From Roseomonas indoligenes (GTDB taxonomy: Bacteria; Pseudomonadota; Alphaproteobacteria; Acetobacterales; Acetobacteraceae): a stretch of DNA of 64,000 nt. A program made the position numbers and the translations under genes. Within the stretch, counting starts at the first letter, position 1. Every line of letters begins with the position of its first letter. Below are positions 35,120-46,546 of this stretch, piece after piece. The DNA lies in NCBI RefSeq assembly GCF_017813365.1, contig NZ_JAGIZA010000010.1, positions 124,001-188,000 of the forward strand. Direction: 5' to 3'. The notes beneath the pieces were generated by a model that did not search any database, was not told where the DNA came from, and saw nothing but the letters and a program-made list of their open reading frames with translations.

Positions 35120-35773
35120 CTAGGAGGACGCCGCGCCGCGCAATCGTCCGCTGAGGAGGGCGATCAGGGCAGCATCAAGGTCCGGGTCAATGCCGGAGCA
35201 GACGACAATGGCCCGCGCCGCGCCTTCGCCGGCATTGAGGTAGGCGTGGCCCATGGTGCTGTCGAGGTAGATGCCGTCCCCGGGCTCCAGCAGGTCGGGC
35301 TCGTAGAACTCCGTATGCACCTCCACCTTGCCCTCCAGGACGTAGCAGTACTCCTCGCCCGTATGGCGGATGAGGTCGCCGAACTCGGCGATCGAGCGGG
35401 CATGCAACTCCGCCATGATCGGGATCATGCGTTTCCGGGCTATGTCGGTGAACTGGTACAGGTACTCGTACCAGTCCGTCCGCAGGCGGCGGCCCCCTCC
35501 GGCCCGGCTGATGCTGCGGCGTGCGGTGACGGGGCGGGTGGCGGACGGCGCCTCGAACAGCGTGGCGACGCTGACGCGAAGGCCTTCGCTGAGGGCGAGC
35601 AGCTTGTCGTAGGTGAGGGACATCTGCCCGTTCTCCACCTTCGAGAGGGTGGAGATGGCGAGGCCGGAGCGGGCACTGACCTCCTTCAGGGTCAGGCCCT
35701 GGGACTGGCGCGCGGCGCGCACGCACTCCCCGAGGGAGGGGCGGCCGGCTGTGAGGTCGGCGGCCTCGGTCAT
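35120..35773 (-). CDS. XRE family regulator with C-terminal cupin domain
   Basis: The helix-turn-helix is LGECVRAARQSQGLTLKEVS then ARSGLAISTLSKVENGQ at residues 14-50. The C-terminal cupin from about 110 (HTGEEYCYVLEGKVEVHTEF and LEPGDGIYLDSTMGHAYLNA) senses a small ligand. This layout (PuuR/SutR type) is common for regulators of amine, amino acid or sulfur uptake. 217 aa. It is divergent from the M81-peptidase operon with only 106 bases between, so it probably controls that operon. Confidence 0.9.
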   Translation of the reverse strand: MTEAADLTAGRPSLGECVRAARQSQGLTLKEVSARSGLAISTLSKVENGQMSLTYDKLLALSEGLRVSVATLFEAPSATRPVTARRSISRAGGGRRLRTDWYEYLYQFTDIARKRMIPIMAELHARSIAEFGDLIRHTGEEYCYVLEGKVEVHTEFYEPDLLEPGDGIYLDSTMGHAYLNAGEGAARAIVVCSGIDPDLDAALIALLSGRLRGAASS

Positions 35774-35812
35774 GTTGACGTTTCCGGCAAGGCAGTTTCA
35801 CTATCGGTCAAC
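35774..35812. promoter_or_regulatory. Inverted repeat in the XRE/M81 divergent region
   Basis: GTTGAC (35774-35779), directly before the XRE start codon, and GTCAAC (35807-35812) are exact complements 27 bases apart. On the minus strand GATAGT (35806-35801) could act as a -10. The site could be an operator for the XRE regulator acting on both genes, but six-base arms are short. Confidence 0.35.
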
Positions 35813-35879
35813 TTCGGGCCGATCCTAGGTGCTTCACCCCGGACAGGCCAGGGCCGGAAGGGCGGGGGAGTGCGGGAGC

Positions 35880-37379
35880 ATGCGGATCTTCATCGCGGGC
35901 CTTGCGACGGAAACCAACACCTTTTCCCCCATCCCGACGGGCTGGGCCGGCTTCAAGGAAGGGCGGATCTGGTTCCGCAACGACGGCAGCCGGAACCCGC
36001 CCGTGGCGGGGAACGTGCCCCTCATCACCTGGCGCCGCATGGCCGAGGCGGATGGGCACGCGGTGGCGGAGAGCATCTGCACCTTCGCCCAGCCTGCCGG
36101 CACGACGCTGCGGCATGTCTACGAAGGGCTGCGGGACATGCTGCTTGAGGACCTGCGGCAAGCCGGGCCGGTGGATGTCGTGCTGCTCTTCATGCACGGC
36201 GCCATGGTGGCGCATGGCTATGACGACTGCGAAGGCGACACGCTGGCGCGGGTGCGCGAGGTCGTCGGGCCGGCCGTGAGGATCGGGATCGAGCTGGACC
36301 TGCACTGCCATCTGACGGAGCTGATGCGGACCAGCGCGGATGCCATCATCACCTACAAGGAATACCCGCATGTCGACATGGCCGAGCGGGCGGAGGAACT
36401 CTACCTCCTCTGCACCCGCGCGGCGCGGGGCGAGGTGAGCCCGGTCACCGCCTATCACGACTGCCGCATGGTGAGCATGTGGCGCACGCCGACCGAGCCG
36501 ATGAAGTCCTTCGTCGCGCGCATGCAGGCGCTGGAGGGGAGGGACGGCATCCTCTCCGTCTCCTTCGGCCACGGCTTTCCCTGGGGCGACGTGGAAGAGG
36601 TGGGGGCCAAGACCGTCGTCATCGCCGATGGCGACATGGGCAAGGCCCAGGCGCTGGCGAAGACCCTGGCCGAGGAGGTCTGGGCCATGCGGGAGGCGAC
36701 CTCCACCCGCCACGACACGATCGACGAGGGCATCGACCATGCGCTCTCGGGCGCGCTGGCCGGCACGGGCAGGCCGGTGGTGCTGGCCGACGTGGCGGAC
36801 AATGCCGGCGGCGGCGCCCCCTCCGACAACACGGCCATCCTGCGCCGGCTGGTGGACCGGGGCGTGAAGGGCGCGGTGATCGGCTGCTTCTGGGACCCCC
36901 AGGCCGTGGCCTTCTGCGCTGAGGCGGGGGAGGACGCGAGCTTCCTGCTGCGGATCGGCGGCAAGTGCGGCCCCTCCTCCGGCGATCCAGTGGACCTGAT
37001 GGTGACCGTGCGGAAGGTCGATCCCGACTTCACCCAGACCGGGCTGAGCGGCGGGCGATCCGGCTTCGGACCCAGCGCCTGGGTCTCGGCGGACGGCATC
37101 GACATCGTCCTCACCTCCAAGCGGCAGCAGACCTTCGCGCCCGATGCCTTCACCGGCCTCGGCATCACGCTGGATGACAAGGCCCTCGTCGTGGTGAAGT
37201 CCACGCAGCACTTCCACGCCGCCTTTGCGCCAGTGGCGCGGGAGATCCGCTACGTGGCCGCGCCCGGGGCCATCCCGCCGGACTACGCCAACATTCCCTT
37301 CACCAAGCGCACCCGCCCCTTCTGGCCCCGCGTGGCCGACCCCTTTGTGCCCACCAACACCCACCCGGAGGCGCCGTGA
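35880..37379 (+). CDS. M81 family metallopeptidase (MlrC/microcystinase C type)
   Basis: MlrC proteins hydrolyse linear peptides left from cyclic toxins and, in general, unusual small peptides. The 499 residues open MRIFIAGLATETNTFSPIPT, the family start. His106 in LLFMHGAMVAHGYDDCEGD and Asp140, His142 and His144 in IELDLHCHLTELM are the zinc ligands. VVLADVADNAGGGAPSDNTA and FGPSAWVSADGIDIV are C-terminal motifs. Start chosen at 35880 with GGGGGAG upstream. The next gene begins inside this stop (TGATG). The natural substrate is open; microcystin is not implied. Confidence 0.88.
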   Translation: MRIFIAGLATETNTFSPIPTGWAGFKEGRIWFRNDGSRNPPVAGNVPLITWRRMAEADGHAVAESICTFAQPAGTTLRHVYEGLRDMLLEDLRQAGPVDVVLLFMHGAMVAHGYDDCEGDTLARVREVVGPAVRIGIELDLHCHLTELMRTSADAIITYKEYPHVDMAERAEELYLLCTRAARGEVSPVTAYHDCRMVSMWRTPTEPMKSFVARMQALEGRDGILSVSFGHGFPWGDVEEVGAKTVVIADGDMGKAQALAKTLAEEVWAMREATSTRHDTIDEGIDHALSGALAGTGRPVVLADVADNAGGGAPSDNTAILRRLVDRGVKGAVIGCFWDPQAVAFCAEAGEDASFLLRIGGKCGPSSGDPVDLMVTVRKVDPDFTQTGLSGGRSGFGPSAWVSADGIDIVLTSKRQQTFAPDAFTGLGITLDDKALVVVKSTQHFHAAFAPVAREIRYVAAPGAIPPDYANIPFTKRTRPFWPRVADPFVPTNTHPEAP

Positions 37380-38965
37380 TGCCCGCACCGACCCGCCGCG
37401 CCCTGTTGGGCGCCACCGCCGCGACAGCCCTCGCGCCCATGCTCGCGCGGCCGGCCGTGGCGCAGCGCGGCAGCGTGCTGCGCTTCGTGCCGCAGTCGGA
37501 CCTCGCCGCGCTCGATCCGGTCTGGACCACGGGCTACGTGGTCCGGAACCACGGCTACATGGTCTACGACACCCTCTACAGCATGGATTCCCGGTTCCAG
37601 CTGAGGCCGCAGATGGCCGAGGGGCACGAGGTGTCGGATGAGGGCCGGACCTGGACCATCCGCCTGCGCGAGGGGCTGAAGTTCCACGATGGCGAGCCCG
37701 TGCGCGCGCAGGACTGCGTGGCGAGCATCCGCCGCTGGGCCGCGCGGGATGGCTTCGGCGCCACCCTCATGGCGGCAACGGACGAGCTCTCGGCGGTGGA
37801 TGACCGCACGCTGCGCTTCCGGCTGAAGGCGCCTTTCCCGCTGCTGGCGGAGGCGCTGGGCAAGCTTTCCAGCCCCGTGCCCTTCATGATGCCGGAGCGG
37901 TTGGCCCGGACCTCGCCGCAGGAGCAGATCCGGGAGGCCGTGGGCTCCGGCCCCTTCCGCTTCCTCAAGGACGAGTGGGTGGCGGGCAGCCAGTCCGTCT
38001 ACACGAAGTTTGACGGCTACGTACCGCGTAGCGAGCCGGCGGACGGCGCCGCGGGCGGCAAGCGCGTCTTCCTCGACCGCGTAGAGTGGAAGGTCATCCC
38101 CGATACCTCGACGGCCGTCTCGGCGCTCTCCACCGGGCAGGTGGACTGGATCGAGAACGCCTCGGCCGACCTCCTGCCGGTCCTCCGCCGCTCCCGCGAT
38201 GTCACCGTCACCACCCGCGATCCACTCGGCGTCTACGTGCTGCTGCGCTTCAACCACCTCTACCCGCCCTTCGACGACCTGCGGGTGCGCCAGGCCGTGC
38301 TGCAGGCGGTGAACCAGCCGGACTACCTGCAGGCCATGGTGGGCGACGCCTCCCTGTTCAGCGAGTGCAAGGCCTTCTTCCCCTGCGGCACGCCCCTTTC
38401 CTCCGGCGCCGGCGGAGAGGTGATGCAGGGCAACATGGCCAAGGCGCGGGAGCTGCTGAAGGCCAGCGGCTATGATGGCCGCAAGGTCGTCATCATCTCC
38501 CCGACCGACATGCCCTTCCTCGCACCGCTCGGCGACGTGACGGCGGACCTGTTGAAGCGGCTGGGCATGAACGTGGAACTGGTGGCGACGGACTGGGGCA
38601 CGGTGCTGTCGCGCCGCGCCTCCCAGAAGCCGCCCGAGGAGGGCGGGTGGAACATCTTCCACACTACCGCGGTCGCGCCGGAATTCATGAGCCCCGCCTC
38701 CCACCTCGCGCTCCGCGGCAATGGCCGTGCGGGCTGGTCGGGCTGGTTCACCGACGAGAAGCTGGAAGACTTGCGCAACACCTGGCTGCGCACGGACGGC
38801 GAGGCCGCGCAGAAGGCAGTGGCGGCCGACATGGAGCGCGAGGCCTTCCAGTCCGTGCCCTATGTTCCCATCGGCACGATCCAGCAGCCCACCGCCTATC
38901 GGAAGAACCTGCAGGATGTGCTGCCCGGCACCGCCCCGGTCTTCTGGAACATGCGCAAGGCCTGA
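37379..38965 (+). CDS. ABC transporter oligopeptide-type substrate-binding protein
   Basis: This is a periplasmic SBP of the DppA/OppA class (528 aa). The signal MPAPTRRALLGATAATALAP has twin-arginine character and ends at VAQ. LDPVWTTGYVVRNHGYMVYD, TWTIRLREGLKFHDGEPVRA and FNHLYPPFDDLRVRQAVLQA are class signatures. It probably captures the peptide or acylated amino acid used by its neighbours. No permease or ATPase gene is adjacent, so it must share a transporter encoded elsewhere. A GTG three bases earlier is an alternative start. Confidence 0.92.
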   Translation: MPAPTRRALLGATAATALAPMLARPAVAQRGSVLRFVPQSDLAALDPVWTTGYVVRNHGYMVYDTLYSMDSRFQLRPQMAEGHEVSDEGRTWTIRLREGLKFHDGEPVRAQDCVASIRRWAARDGFGATLMAATDELSAVDDRTLRFRLKAPFPLLAEALGKLSSPVPFMMPERLARTSPQEQIREAVGSGPFRFLKDEWVAGSQSVYTKFDGYVPRSEPADGAAGGKRVFLDRVEWKVIPDTSTAVSALSTGQVDWIENASADLLPVLRRSRDVTVTTRDPLGVYVLLRFNHLYPPFDDLRVRQAVLQAVNQPDYLQAMVGDASLFSECKAFFPCGTPLSSGAGGEVMQGNMAKARELLKASGYDGRKVVIISPTDMPFLAPLGDVTADLLKRLGMNVELVATDWGTVLSRRASQKPPEEGGWNIFHTTAVAPEFMSPASHLALRGNGRAGWSGWFTDEKLEDLRNTWLRTDGEAAQKAVAADMEREAFQSVPYVPIGTIQQPTAYRKNLQDVLPGTAPVFWNMRKA

Positions 38966-38969
38966 ACCG

Positions 38970-40445
38970 ATGCACGACCTCATCCTCCGCAACGGCCGCC
39001 TGCTGGACCCCGAGACCGGGCTGGACGCCACGGGCGACGTGGCCGTGCGCGACGGCCGAATCGTCGCGACCGGACGGGTGGAGGGCGAGGCGGCGCGGGA
39101 GATCGACGCCGCCGGCCTCTGCGTGGCGCCAGGCTTCATCGACCTGCACGGGCACGGCCAGTCCATCCCCGCCGATCGGATGCAGGCCTTCGACGGCGTG
39201 ACCACCTCGCTGGAGCTGGAGGTGGGCGTGCTGCCGGTGGATGCCTGGTACGGGAAGCAGGCGCGCTCCGGCCGCGTGCTGAACTACGGCACCGCCGTCG
39301 CCTGGGCTTTCGCCCGTATCGCGGCGATGAGCGGCCTGGAGCCCGAGCCGGAGCTGGGCTTCATGGGGCGTGCCACGCGCGAGCGCCGCTGGATGGAGGA
39401 GGTCGCGACGGACGCCGAGGTGGCGGAGGTGCTGCGCCGCGTGCGGGAGGGCCTGGATGAGGGCGGCATCGGCATCGGCCTGCCCAGCGCCTATGCCCCC
39501 GGCACCGGCGTGAAGGAGATGTCGCTGGTCTGCAGCCTGGCCGCGGATCGCGGCGTGCCGACCTATACGCACATCGCCTACATGTCGAACGTCGACCCGA
39601 AAAGCTCCATCGAGGCCTATACCCGGCTCATCGGCTATGCCGGCTCCACCGGCGCGCACATGCATATCTGCCATTTCAACAGCACGAGCCTGCTGGACGT
39701 GGAGCGATCCGCGCAGCTGGTGCGGAAGGCGCAGGAGCTCGGGCTGAAGATCACGGTGGAGGCCTATCCCTACGGCTCCGGCTCCACGGTGCTCGGCGCC
39801 GCCTTCTTCACCGACCCGGCCTTCCCCGAGCGCACGGGGCGCGACTACGGCGCGGTGCAGATGGTCTCCACCGGCCACCGCTTCACCTCGCGGGACGAGC
39901 TGGTGGCGGCGCAGCGGGAGACGCCGGCCTCCCTCGTGCTGTTCCACTTCCTCGACGTGGACGTGCAGCCCCGGCACCAGGACCTGCTGGACGTCTCCAT
40001 TCTCTATCCCGGCGGCGCCATCGCCTCGGACGCCATGCCCTGGACCCTGCCGGACGCCTCCGTCTACACGGGCGAGGAGTGGCCGCTGCCAGCCGACGCC
40101 TCCTCCCACCCGCGCTCCTCCGGCACCTTCACGCGCTTCCTGCGGCAGTACGTGCTGGACCGGAAGGCGATGCCGCTGCTGGACGGCATCGCGAAATGCA
40201 CCCTCATCCCCGCCCGGGTGCTGGAGGAGAGCACGCCGCAGATGCGCCGCAAGGGCCGCCTGCAGCCGGGCTGCGATGCCGATATCGTGGCCTTCGACCC
40301 GGAAACGCTGCGGGACCGCGCGGACTTCCGCAACATGAACCGCGCGGCGGAGGGCATGCGCCACGTGCTGGTGAACGGCACCCCGATCATCGCCGACGGC
40401 GCGCTGGAGACCACGGCACGGCCGGGCCGCCCGGTCCGGCGCTGA
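38970..40445 (+). CDS. N-acyl-D-amino-acid deacylase family amidohydrolase
   Basis: The 491-residue amidohydrolase begins MHDLILRNGRLLDPETGLDA. The zinc site uses His60 and His62 in FIDLHGHGQS, then HICHFNSTSLLDV, and Asp in YPGGAIASDAMPW. The ending KCTLIPARVLEESTPQMRRK and GRLQPGCDADIVAFDP is typical of D-aminoacylases and dihydropyrimidinase relatives. It follows the binding-protein gene by four bases, and the GTPase gene starts inside its stop. It probably removes an acyl group from imported compounds. D-amino-acid specificity is inferred from family. Confidence 0.85.
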   Translation: MHDLILRNGRLLDPETGLDATGDVAVRDGRIVATGRVEGEAAREIDAAGLCVAPGFIDLHGHGQSIPADRMQAFDGVTTSLELEVGVLPVDAWYGKQARSGRVLNYGTAVAWAFARIAAMSGLEPEPELGFMGRATRERRWMEEVATDAEVAEVLRRVREGLDEGGIGIGLPSAYAPGTGVKEMSLVCSLAADRGVPTYTHIAYMSNVDPKSSIEAYTRLIGYAGSTGAHMHICHFNSTSLLDVERSAQLVRKAQELGLKITVEAYPYGSGSTVLGAAFFTDPAFPERTGRDYGAVQMVSTGHRFTSRDELVAAQRETPASLVLFHFLDVDVQPRHQDLLDVSILYPGGAIASDAMPWTLPDASVYTGEEWPLPADASSHPRSSGTFTRFLRQYVLDRKAMPLLDGIAKCTLIPARVLEESTPQMRRKGRLQPGCDADIVAFDPETLRDRADFRNMNRAAEGMRHVLVNGTPIIADGALETTARPGRPVRR

Positions 40446-41374
40446 TGCCCGTTCCCGTCCTGCTCGTCACCGGCTTCCTGGGGGCGGGCAAGACGACGGT
40501 GATCAACGCCCTGCTGGCGGCGGCGCAGGGCAAGCGGCTCGCGGCCGTGGTGAACGACTTCGGCGCCATCAACATCGATGCCGAGCTGCTGGCGGGCAGT
40601 GCGGAGGGCATCGTTGCCCTGCAGAACGGCTGCATCTGCTGTACGCTGCAGGGCGACCTGCTGCGCACCCTGTCCCTGCTGCTGCGGCAGGACCCGCCGC
40701 CGGAGGGGATCGTGATCGAGACGAGCGGGGTTTCCGATCCCGCGGAGATCGTCCGCAGCCTTCTGGACCCGGTGATCTGGCGGGAGGCGGCCCTGGACGC
40801 GGTGCTCTGCGTGGCCGATGCGCGGGCGCTGGCGGACCGGCCCACGGCGCTGGAGGAGGCGCTGCTGCTCTCCCAGCTGCGCTCGGGCGACTTCATCCTG
40901 CTGAACAAGTCCGATGCCGTGACCGCGGACGAGCTGGCAGCCGTGCGCGGGAGGCTCTCCGCCCTGCTGCCCGCGCGGACGGTGCTGGAGACGAGCCACG
41001 GTGCCGTGCCCAGGGACCTCTTCTTTAACGAGGAGCCGCCCGAGGTGCCGGATCGGTCGGCGCCGCCCGCCTCGCGCTTCACCACGCCGGGCTTCGAGAC
41101 CCTGAGCTGGACGGCGGACCGCCCCCTCTCCCCGGCACGCTTCCAACTGGTGGTCAGCCGCCTAGCGCCGCTGCTGGCCCGGGCGAAGGGCGTGCTGCGC
41201 TTCGAGGGGCAGGAGAGGCCGATGCTGTTCCAGATGGTGGGGGAGCGCGCGACCTTCGGCGCGGCACCGCCCCCTCCGCCGGGGGCCGCGGAGGTGCGCC
41301 TCGTCTTCATCGCCGAGAACGGTCGGCTGCGGGAGGATGCCCTTCGGGCGATGCTGAACGGCTGCTTGGTATGA
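40445..41374 (+). CDS. CobW/COG0523 family GTPase (putative metal chaperone)
   Basis: The 309-residue G3E GTPase has the P-loop GFLGAGKTT at 10-18, the family metal motif CxCC at Cys63, Cys65 and Cys66 (NGCICCTLQ), and ETSGVSDPAEI with LLNKSDAV for guanine binding. The C-terminal CobW domain is present (FETLSWTADRPLSPARFQLV). These proteins deliver zinc or other metals to client enzymes. It is translationally coupled to the D-aminoacylase gene (TGATG), and both hydrolases in the operon need metal, so they are its likely clients. Confidence 0.9.
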   Translation: MPVPVLLVTGFLGAGKTTVINALLAAAQGKRLAAVVNDFGAINIDAELLAGSAEGIVALQNGCICCTLQGDLLRTLSLLLRQDPPPEGIVIETSGVSDPAEIVRSLLDPVIWREAALDAVLCVADARALADRPTALEEALLLSQLRSGDFILLNKSDAVTADELAAVRGRLSALLPARTVLETSHGAVPRDLFFNEEPPEVPDRSAPPASRFTTPGFETLSWTADRPLSPARFQLVVSRLAPLLARAKGVLRFEGQERPMLFQMVGERATFGAAPPPPPGAAEVRLVFIAENGRLREDALRAMLNGCLV

Positions 41375-41523
41375 GGGCACGGGGTTATCGCCGTTGCCGG
41401 GCGGCCATGGCGTGGCCTAGGGACCAGGAGTGCCGCTCGCCCTCGGCCCGCGGAATCCGAGCCCCGGCGGCGGCTGGCCCCAGGGCAGGACGTAACCGCG
41501 GCGTGAACGGGGGAGGGGAGTGG

Positions 41524-41553
41524 TTGACTCCCGTGTGACAACCCCGCTATACG
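41524..41553 (+). promoter_or_regulatory. Sigma-70 promoter of rplU-rpmA
   Basis: TTGACT (41524-41529) and TATACG (41548-41553) are separated by 18 bases. The match is close to consensus, as expected for ribosomal protein genes. This leaves a leader of about 95 bases before rplU, which may hold control elements, but I could not define a structure. Confidence 0.7.
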
Positions 41554-41655
41554 CCGCCCCTCATCCGGTGTGGTCCCCCGTCCTGGGCGCGGGCCGCGCC
41601 GGTATCTGCACGAGCGCATCTGAACCAGGCCGAGACGAGGCGGACCCGCATCCCC

Positions 41656-41970
41656 ATGACCTACGCAGTGATCCGCACCGGCGGGAAGCAGTACCGCGTG
41701 ACCCCGAATGCCGTGTTGACCGTCGAGAAGCTCGAGGCCGAGGTTGGCGCGACCGTCACTCTGCACGACGTGCTCGCCCTGGGCGGCGAGGGCGGCCTGC
41801 AGGTCGGTGCCCCGACCGTTCCCGGTGCCTCCGTGACCGCGACCGTGCTGGAGCAGAAGCGCGGCGACAAGGTGATCATCTTCAAGAAGCGCCGCCGGCA
41901 GAACAGCCGCCGCAAGAACGGCCACCGCCAGCACCTCACGGTGCTGCGGATCGGCGACTTCGCGGCCTGA
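41656..41970 (+). CDS. rplU: 50S ribosomal protein L21
   Basis: bL21 binds 23S rRNA early in assembly. The 104 residues start [20 protein letters not shown] with [20 protein letters not shown] following. [20 protein letters not shown] is the basic rRNA-binding stretch, and [12 protein letters not shown] ends it. It leads rpmA and obgE in the conserved order. Confidence 0.98.
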   Translation: MTYAVIRTGGKQYRVTPNAVLTVEKLEAEVGATVTLHDVLALGGEGGLQVGAPTVPGASVTATVLEQKRGDKVIIFKKRRRQNSRRKNGHRQHLTVLRIGDFAA

Positions 41971-41999
41971 GCCGGCAGCAAGACCAGGAGATCTGAGAG

Positions 42000-42269
42000 A
42001 TGGCTCATAAGAAGGCCGGCGGCTCCTCCCGCAACGGGCGCGACTCCGCTGGTAAGCGCCTCGGCGTGAAGCTTTTCGGTGGCCAGGCCGTGCGCGCCGG
42101 CAACATCATCGTGACCCAGCGCGGCACGAAGATGATGCCGGGCCGCAACGTGCTGGTGGGCCGCACCCACTCCCTCCACGCTCTCGTGGATGGGCATGTG
42201 AAGTTCGAGCGCAAGGCCGACAACCGCGTGGCGGTCTCGGTGGAGCCGCTGGCCGTCGCGGCCGAGTAA
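42000..42269 (+). CDS. rpmA: 50S ribosomal protein L27
   Basis: bL27 reaches the peptidyl-transferase centre through its N-terminus. The 89 residues begin [20 protein letters not shown], with no long Firmicute-type leader to cleave. [20 protein letters not shown] and [20 protein letters not shown] are conserved. It is 29 bases after rplU and followed by a strong terminator. Confidence 0.98.
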   Translation: MAHKKAGGSSRNGRDSAGKRLGVKLFGGQAVRAGNIIVTQRGTKMMPGRNVLVGRTHSLHALVDGHVKFERKADNRVAVSVEPLAVAAE

Positions 42270-42294
42270 GCTCCCCAGCCCAGCGCTGCGGATC

Positions 42295-42328
42295 ACGGGG
42301 GCCGCTCGTCGGCCCCCGTTTTCGTTTG
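42295..42328 (+). terminator. Intrinsic terminator between rpmA and obgE
   Basis: ACGGGGGCCG (42295-42304) and CGGCCCCCGT (42310-42319) form a perfect ten-pair stem with a CTCGT loop, followed by TTTTCGTTT. It lies 14 bases before the obgE start, so it would separate ribosomal protein from GTPase expression, with read-through supplying obgE. Confidence 0.85.
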
Positions 42329-42338
42329 GATTATCTGA

Positions 42339-44094
<1,756 letters not shown>

Positions 44095-44098
<4 letters not shown>

Positions 44099-45234
44099 GG
44101 CGTATCGAGCGCGGCCGCGGGCGGCAAGGCCGGCTTCGGCGGCTTCGCGTTGGACCACGCCACCACCGCCGCGATGCCCACCAGCGCCCCGAGCCCGGCG
44201 GCGTTGACGCCCAGCTGCATCGCCCAACCCTCCCGCCACTCCAGCGCCAGCCGGCCGAGGAAGGAAAGGAAGATGCCCGCGCAGAACACCGGCAGCCCCT
44301 GCTGCCCGATGAGGACGAAGGGCCGGGCGACGGCGCCGCCGAGCCAGGCCGCCCCGCGCGGCACGGCATGGGCGACGAGATAGGCCAGCGCCAGGATTGA
44401 GAGCAGGCGGAATGGGTGCAGCGCCGACTTGTCCACCGCGTCCACCACCGTGGCCACCGGCAGGGGCAGCAGCCCGATCAGGTCCCGCCGGAGATAGACG
44501 ACGAGGGTGGCGGCGAAGGAGAGGACGAGGACCAGCCCGCAGGCCGCACCGATCCAGGGCCGCCAGCGCAGCCCGCCGCCCTCCCGCGCCCCGCCTCCGA
44601 GCACCGCCCCCACCGCGAAGAGGAGCTGCCAGGCGAAGGGGTTGAAGAACCACCCGCCCCCCGTCCAGGAGGGAAGGTTCAGATCGCTCAGCCGCGCCAC
44701 CGCGTAGAGCAGTACGGAGGCCCCGAGCATCAGCCCCGGCCGCCTCAGCAGCGGCAGGGCCAGCGCGAAGAGGCCGAGCACCACGATGTAGAGAGGCAGG
44801 ATGTTCAGGAAGGCCGGCTGGTAGGAGAGCAGCAGCGCCTTCAGCAGCGCCAGGTATGGCGCGTCCCCGAAGGGGTCGAGGTGCATCTCGTCGAGATAGG
44901 CGCTGGCGTCCAGCGTCGTGGCCGAGTACCCGACCTGGGCCGTGAAGACGACGAAGAGGAAGATGTGGGCCACATAGAGGGTGAAGCACCGCCCGGCCAC
45001 CCGGGTGCCGGCGCGCAGCCAGCCCTCCCGCTCCATCTGGCGGCCATAGGCGATGCCGGCGGCATAGCCGGCCAGCAGCACGAAGACCTCCGTCGCGTCG
45101 CAGAGCAGCACGTTGCGGATCGTCAGCCGCCCCAGCACATTGCCGGGCACGTGGTCCACGAAGATGAACCACAGCGCCATCCCCCGCGCGAGGTCCACGC
45201 GCAGGTCCCGCCCCCCGCGGATCAATCCTCCCAT
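44095..45234 (-). CDS. OpgC-type membrane acyltransferase
   Basis: OpgC proteins succinylate osmoregulated periplasmic glucans. The 379 residues start GGRDLRVDLARGMALWFIFV followed by DHVPGNVLGRLTIRN, the OpgC signature with the putative catalytic His. About ten transmembrane helices follow, including AEVFVLLAGYAAGIAYG-like and FLNILPLYIVVLGLFALALP segments. It is divergent from the TPR-methyltransferase (22 bases) and coupled to the SGNH hydrolase. No opgG or opgH is in the window, so the acceptor may be another polysaccharide. Confidence 0.85.
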
Positions 45235-45256
45235 ACCGGCCTTTCCGGAGCCCTAC

Positions 45257-46477
45257 ATGCCCCAGCCTAGCACGCCCCAGGACAGCCGTCAGACCGTGCA
45301 AGCCCTCGTGCGGCAGGCGGCGGCGCGACAGGCGGTGGGGGACTTCCAGGGCGCCATCGCCCTGTACCGCCGCGCCTTCGTCATCGATCCGGACGAGCCG
45401 AACGCGATGCACCTCATGGGGATCCTGGCGCGGCAGATGGGGGAGATGGATGTGGCCCTCGACCTCTCCGGCCGCGCCGTGGCGCAGATGCCGGAGAGCC
45501 CCGTCTTCCTCGCGGCGCGGGGCGCCACCCTGGCCGCGGCGGGGATGCTCGAGGAGGCCGTGGAGGTGCTGGGCCGGGCGGTGACGAAGCGTCCGGCGGA
45601 CGCCATGTCCCGCCGCAACCTCGGCCAGGCGCTCTGCGCCCTGGGGCGGGTTGCGGAGGCGATGCCGCATCTGCGGGAGGCCGTGGCGCTGATGCCGAAC
45701 GACCCGGAGGCGCAGCTGGCCCTCGCACACGGCCTGCGGGAAGCCGGGGCGCCCGGCGCCGCCGAGGCCGCCCGCCGCGCCCTCTCCGCCGGGGGCGACG
45801 TGGCGGCCCAGGCCCGCTTCCTCCTCGCCTCCCTGGGGGAGGGAAGGGCGCCGGCGAAGCCCTCCGCCGCCTATGTGCGGAACCTCTTCGACAACTACGC
45901 GCCGCGCTTCGAGGCGGAGCTGACGGGCGCGCTGGGCTACCGCACGCCGGAGGCCCTGGCCGCTCTGCTGCGCGGGGCCGGGCTGGAACCGCGGGGGGAG
46001 CTGGACGTGCTCGACGCGGGATGCGGCACCGGCCTCTCCGGCCAGGCGCTGCGGCCCTGGGCGCGGCACATGACGGGGGTGGACCTCTCCCCCCGCATGC
46101 TCGACGTGGCGCGGACGCGCGGCGTCTATGAAACGCTGGAGGAGGCGGAGCTGGTAGAGTTCCTGGCCCACCACCGCGGCGCCTACGACCTGGTGGCGGC
46201 GGCGGACGTGTTGAACTACCTCGGCGACCTCGCCCCGGCGCTGAACGCCATGGCGGCCGCGCTGCGCCCCGGCGGCCACGCCGCCTTCAGCCTGGAGACG
46301 GGGCTGGACGCGCCCTACGCCCTCGGCCCGGGCATGCGCTACCGCCACGACCCCGCCCATGTCATCGCCCTGGCCGAGGCCACGCGGCTGGGCCTGGTGG
46401 AACTGGAGGACGTGACGCTCCGCGAGGAGCGCGGGGTGCCGGTGGCGGGCACGCTGCTGGTGCTACGGCGGAACTAG
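45257..46477 (+). CDS. TPR-repeat methyltransferase
   Basis: Residues about 10-180 are tetratricopeptide repeats (QAVGDFQGAIALYRRAFVID, EMDVALDLSGRAVAQMPESP and GRVAEAMPHLREAVALMPND), a protein-binding arm. AAYVRNLFDNYAPRFEAELT then begins a class I methyltransferase with LDVLDAGCGTGLSGQAL, GVDLSPRMLDVARTRGVYE and AALRPGGHAAFSLETG. This fused layout is widespread in Proteobacteria and often unassigned. The ATG at 45257 follows GGAG; the frame is open upstream. 406 aa. Protein methylation is a guess. Confidence 0.85.
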   Translation: MPQPSTPQDSRQTVQALVRQAAARQAVGDFQGAIALYRRAFVIDPDEPNAMHLMGILARQMGEMDVALDLSGRAVAQMPESPVFLAARGATLAAAGMLEEAVEVLGRAVTKRPADAMSRRNLGQALCALGRVAEAMPHLREAVALMPNDPEAQLALAHGLREAGAPGAAEAARRALSAGGDVAAQARFLLASLGEGRAPAKPSAAYVRNLFDNYAPRFEAELTGALGYRTPEALAALLRGAGLEPRGELDVLDAGCGTGLSGQALRPWARHMTGVDLSPRMLDVARTRGVYETLEEAELVEFLAHHRGAYDLVAAADVLNYLGDLAPALNAMAAALRPGGHAAFSLETGLDAPYALGPGMRYRHDPAHVIALAEATRLGLVELEDVTLREERGVPVAGTLLVLRRN

Positions 46478-46546
46478 GCCGAGGGCTGCACGGCGGCCCC
46501 GCTCGCGCTAGGTAACGACATAACGAGGAAAGAGGGAGGACGGCGG

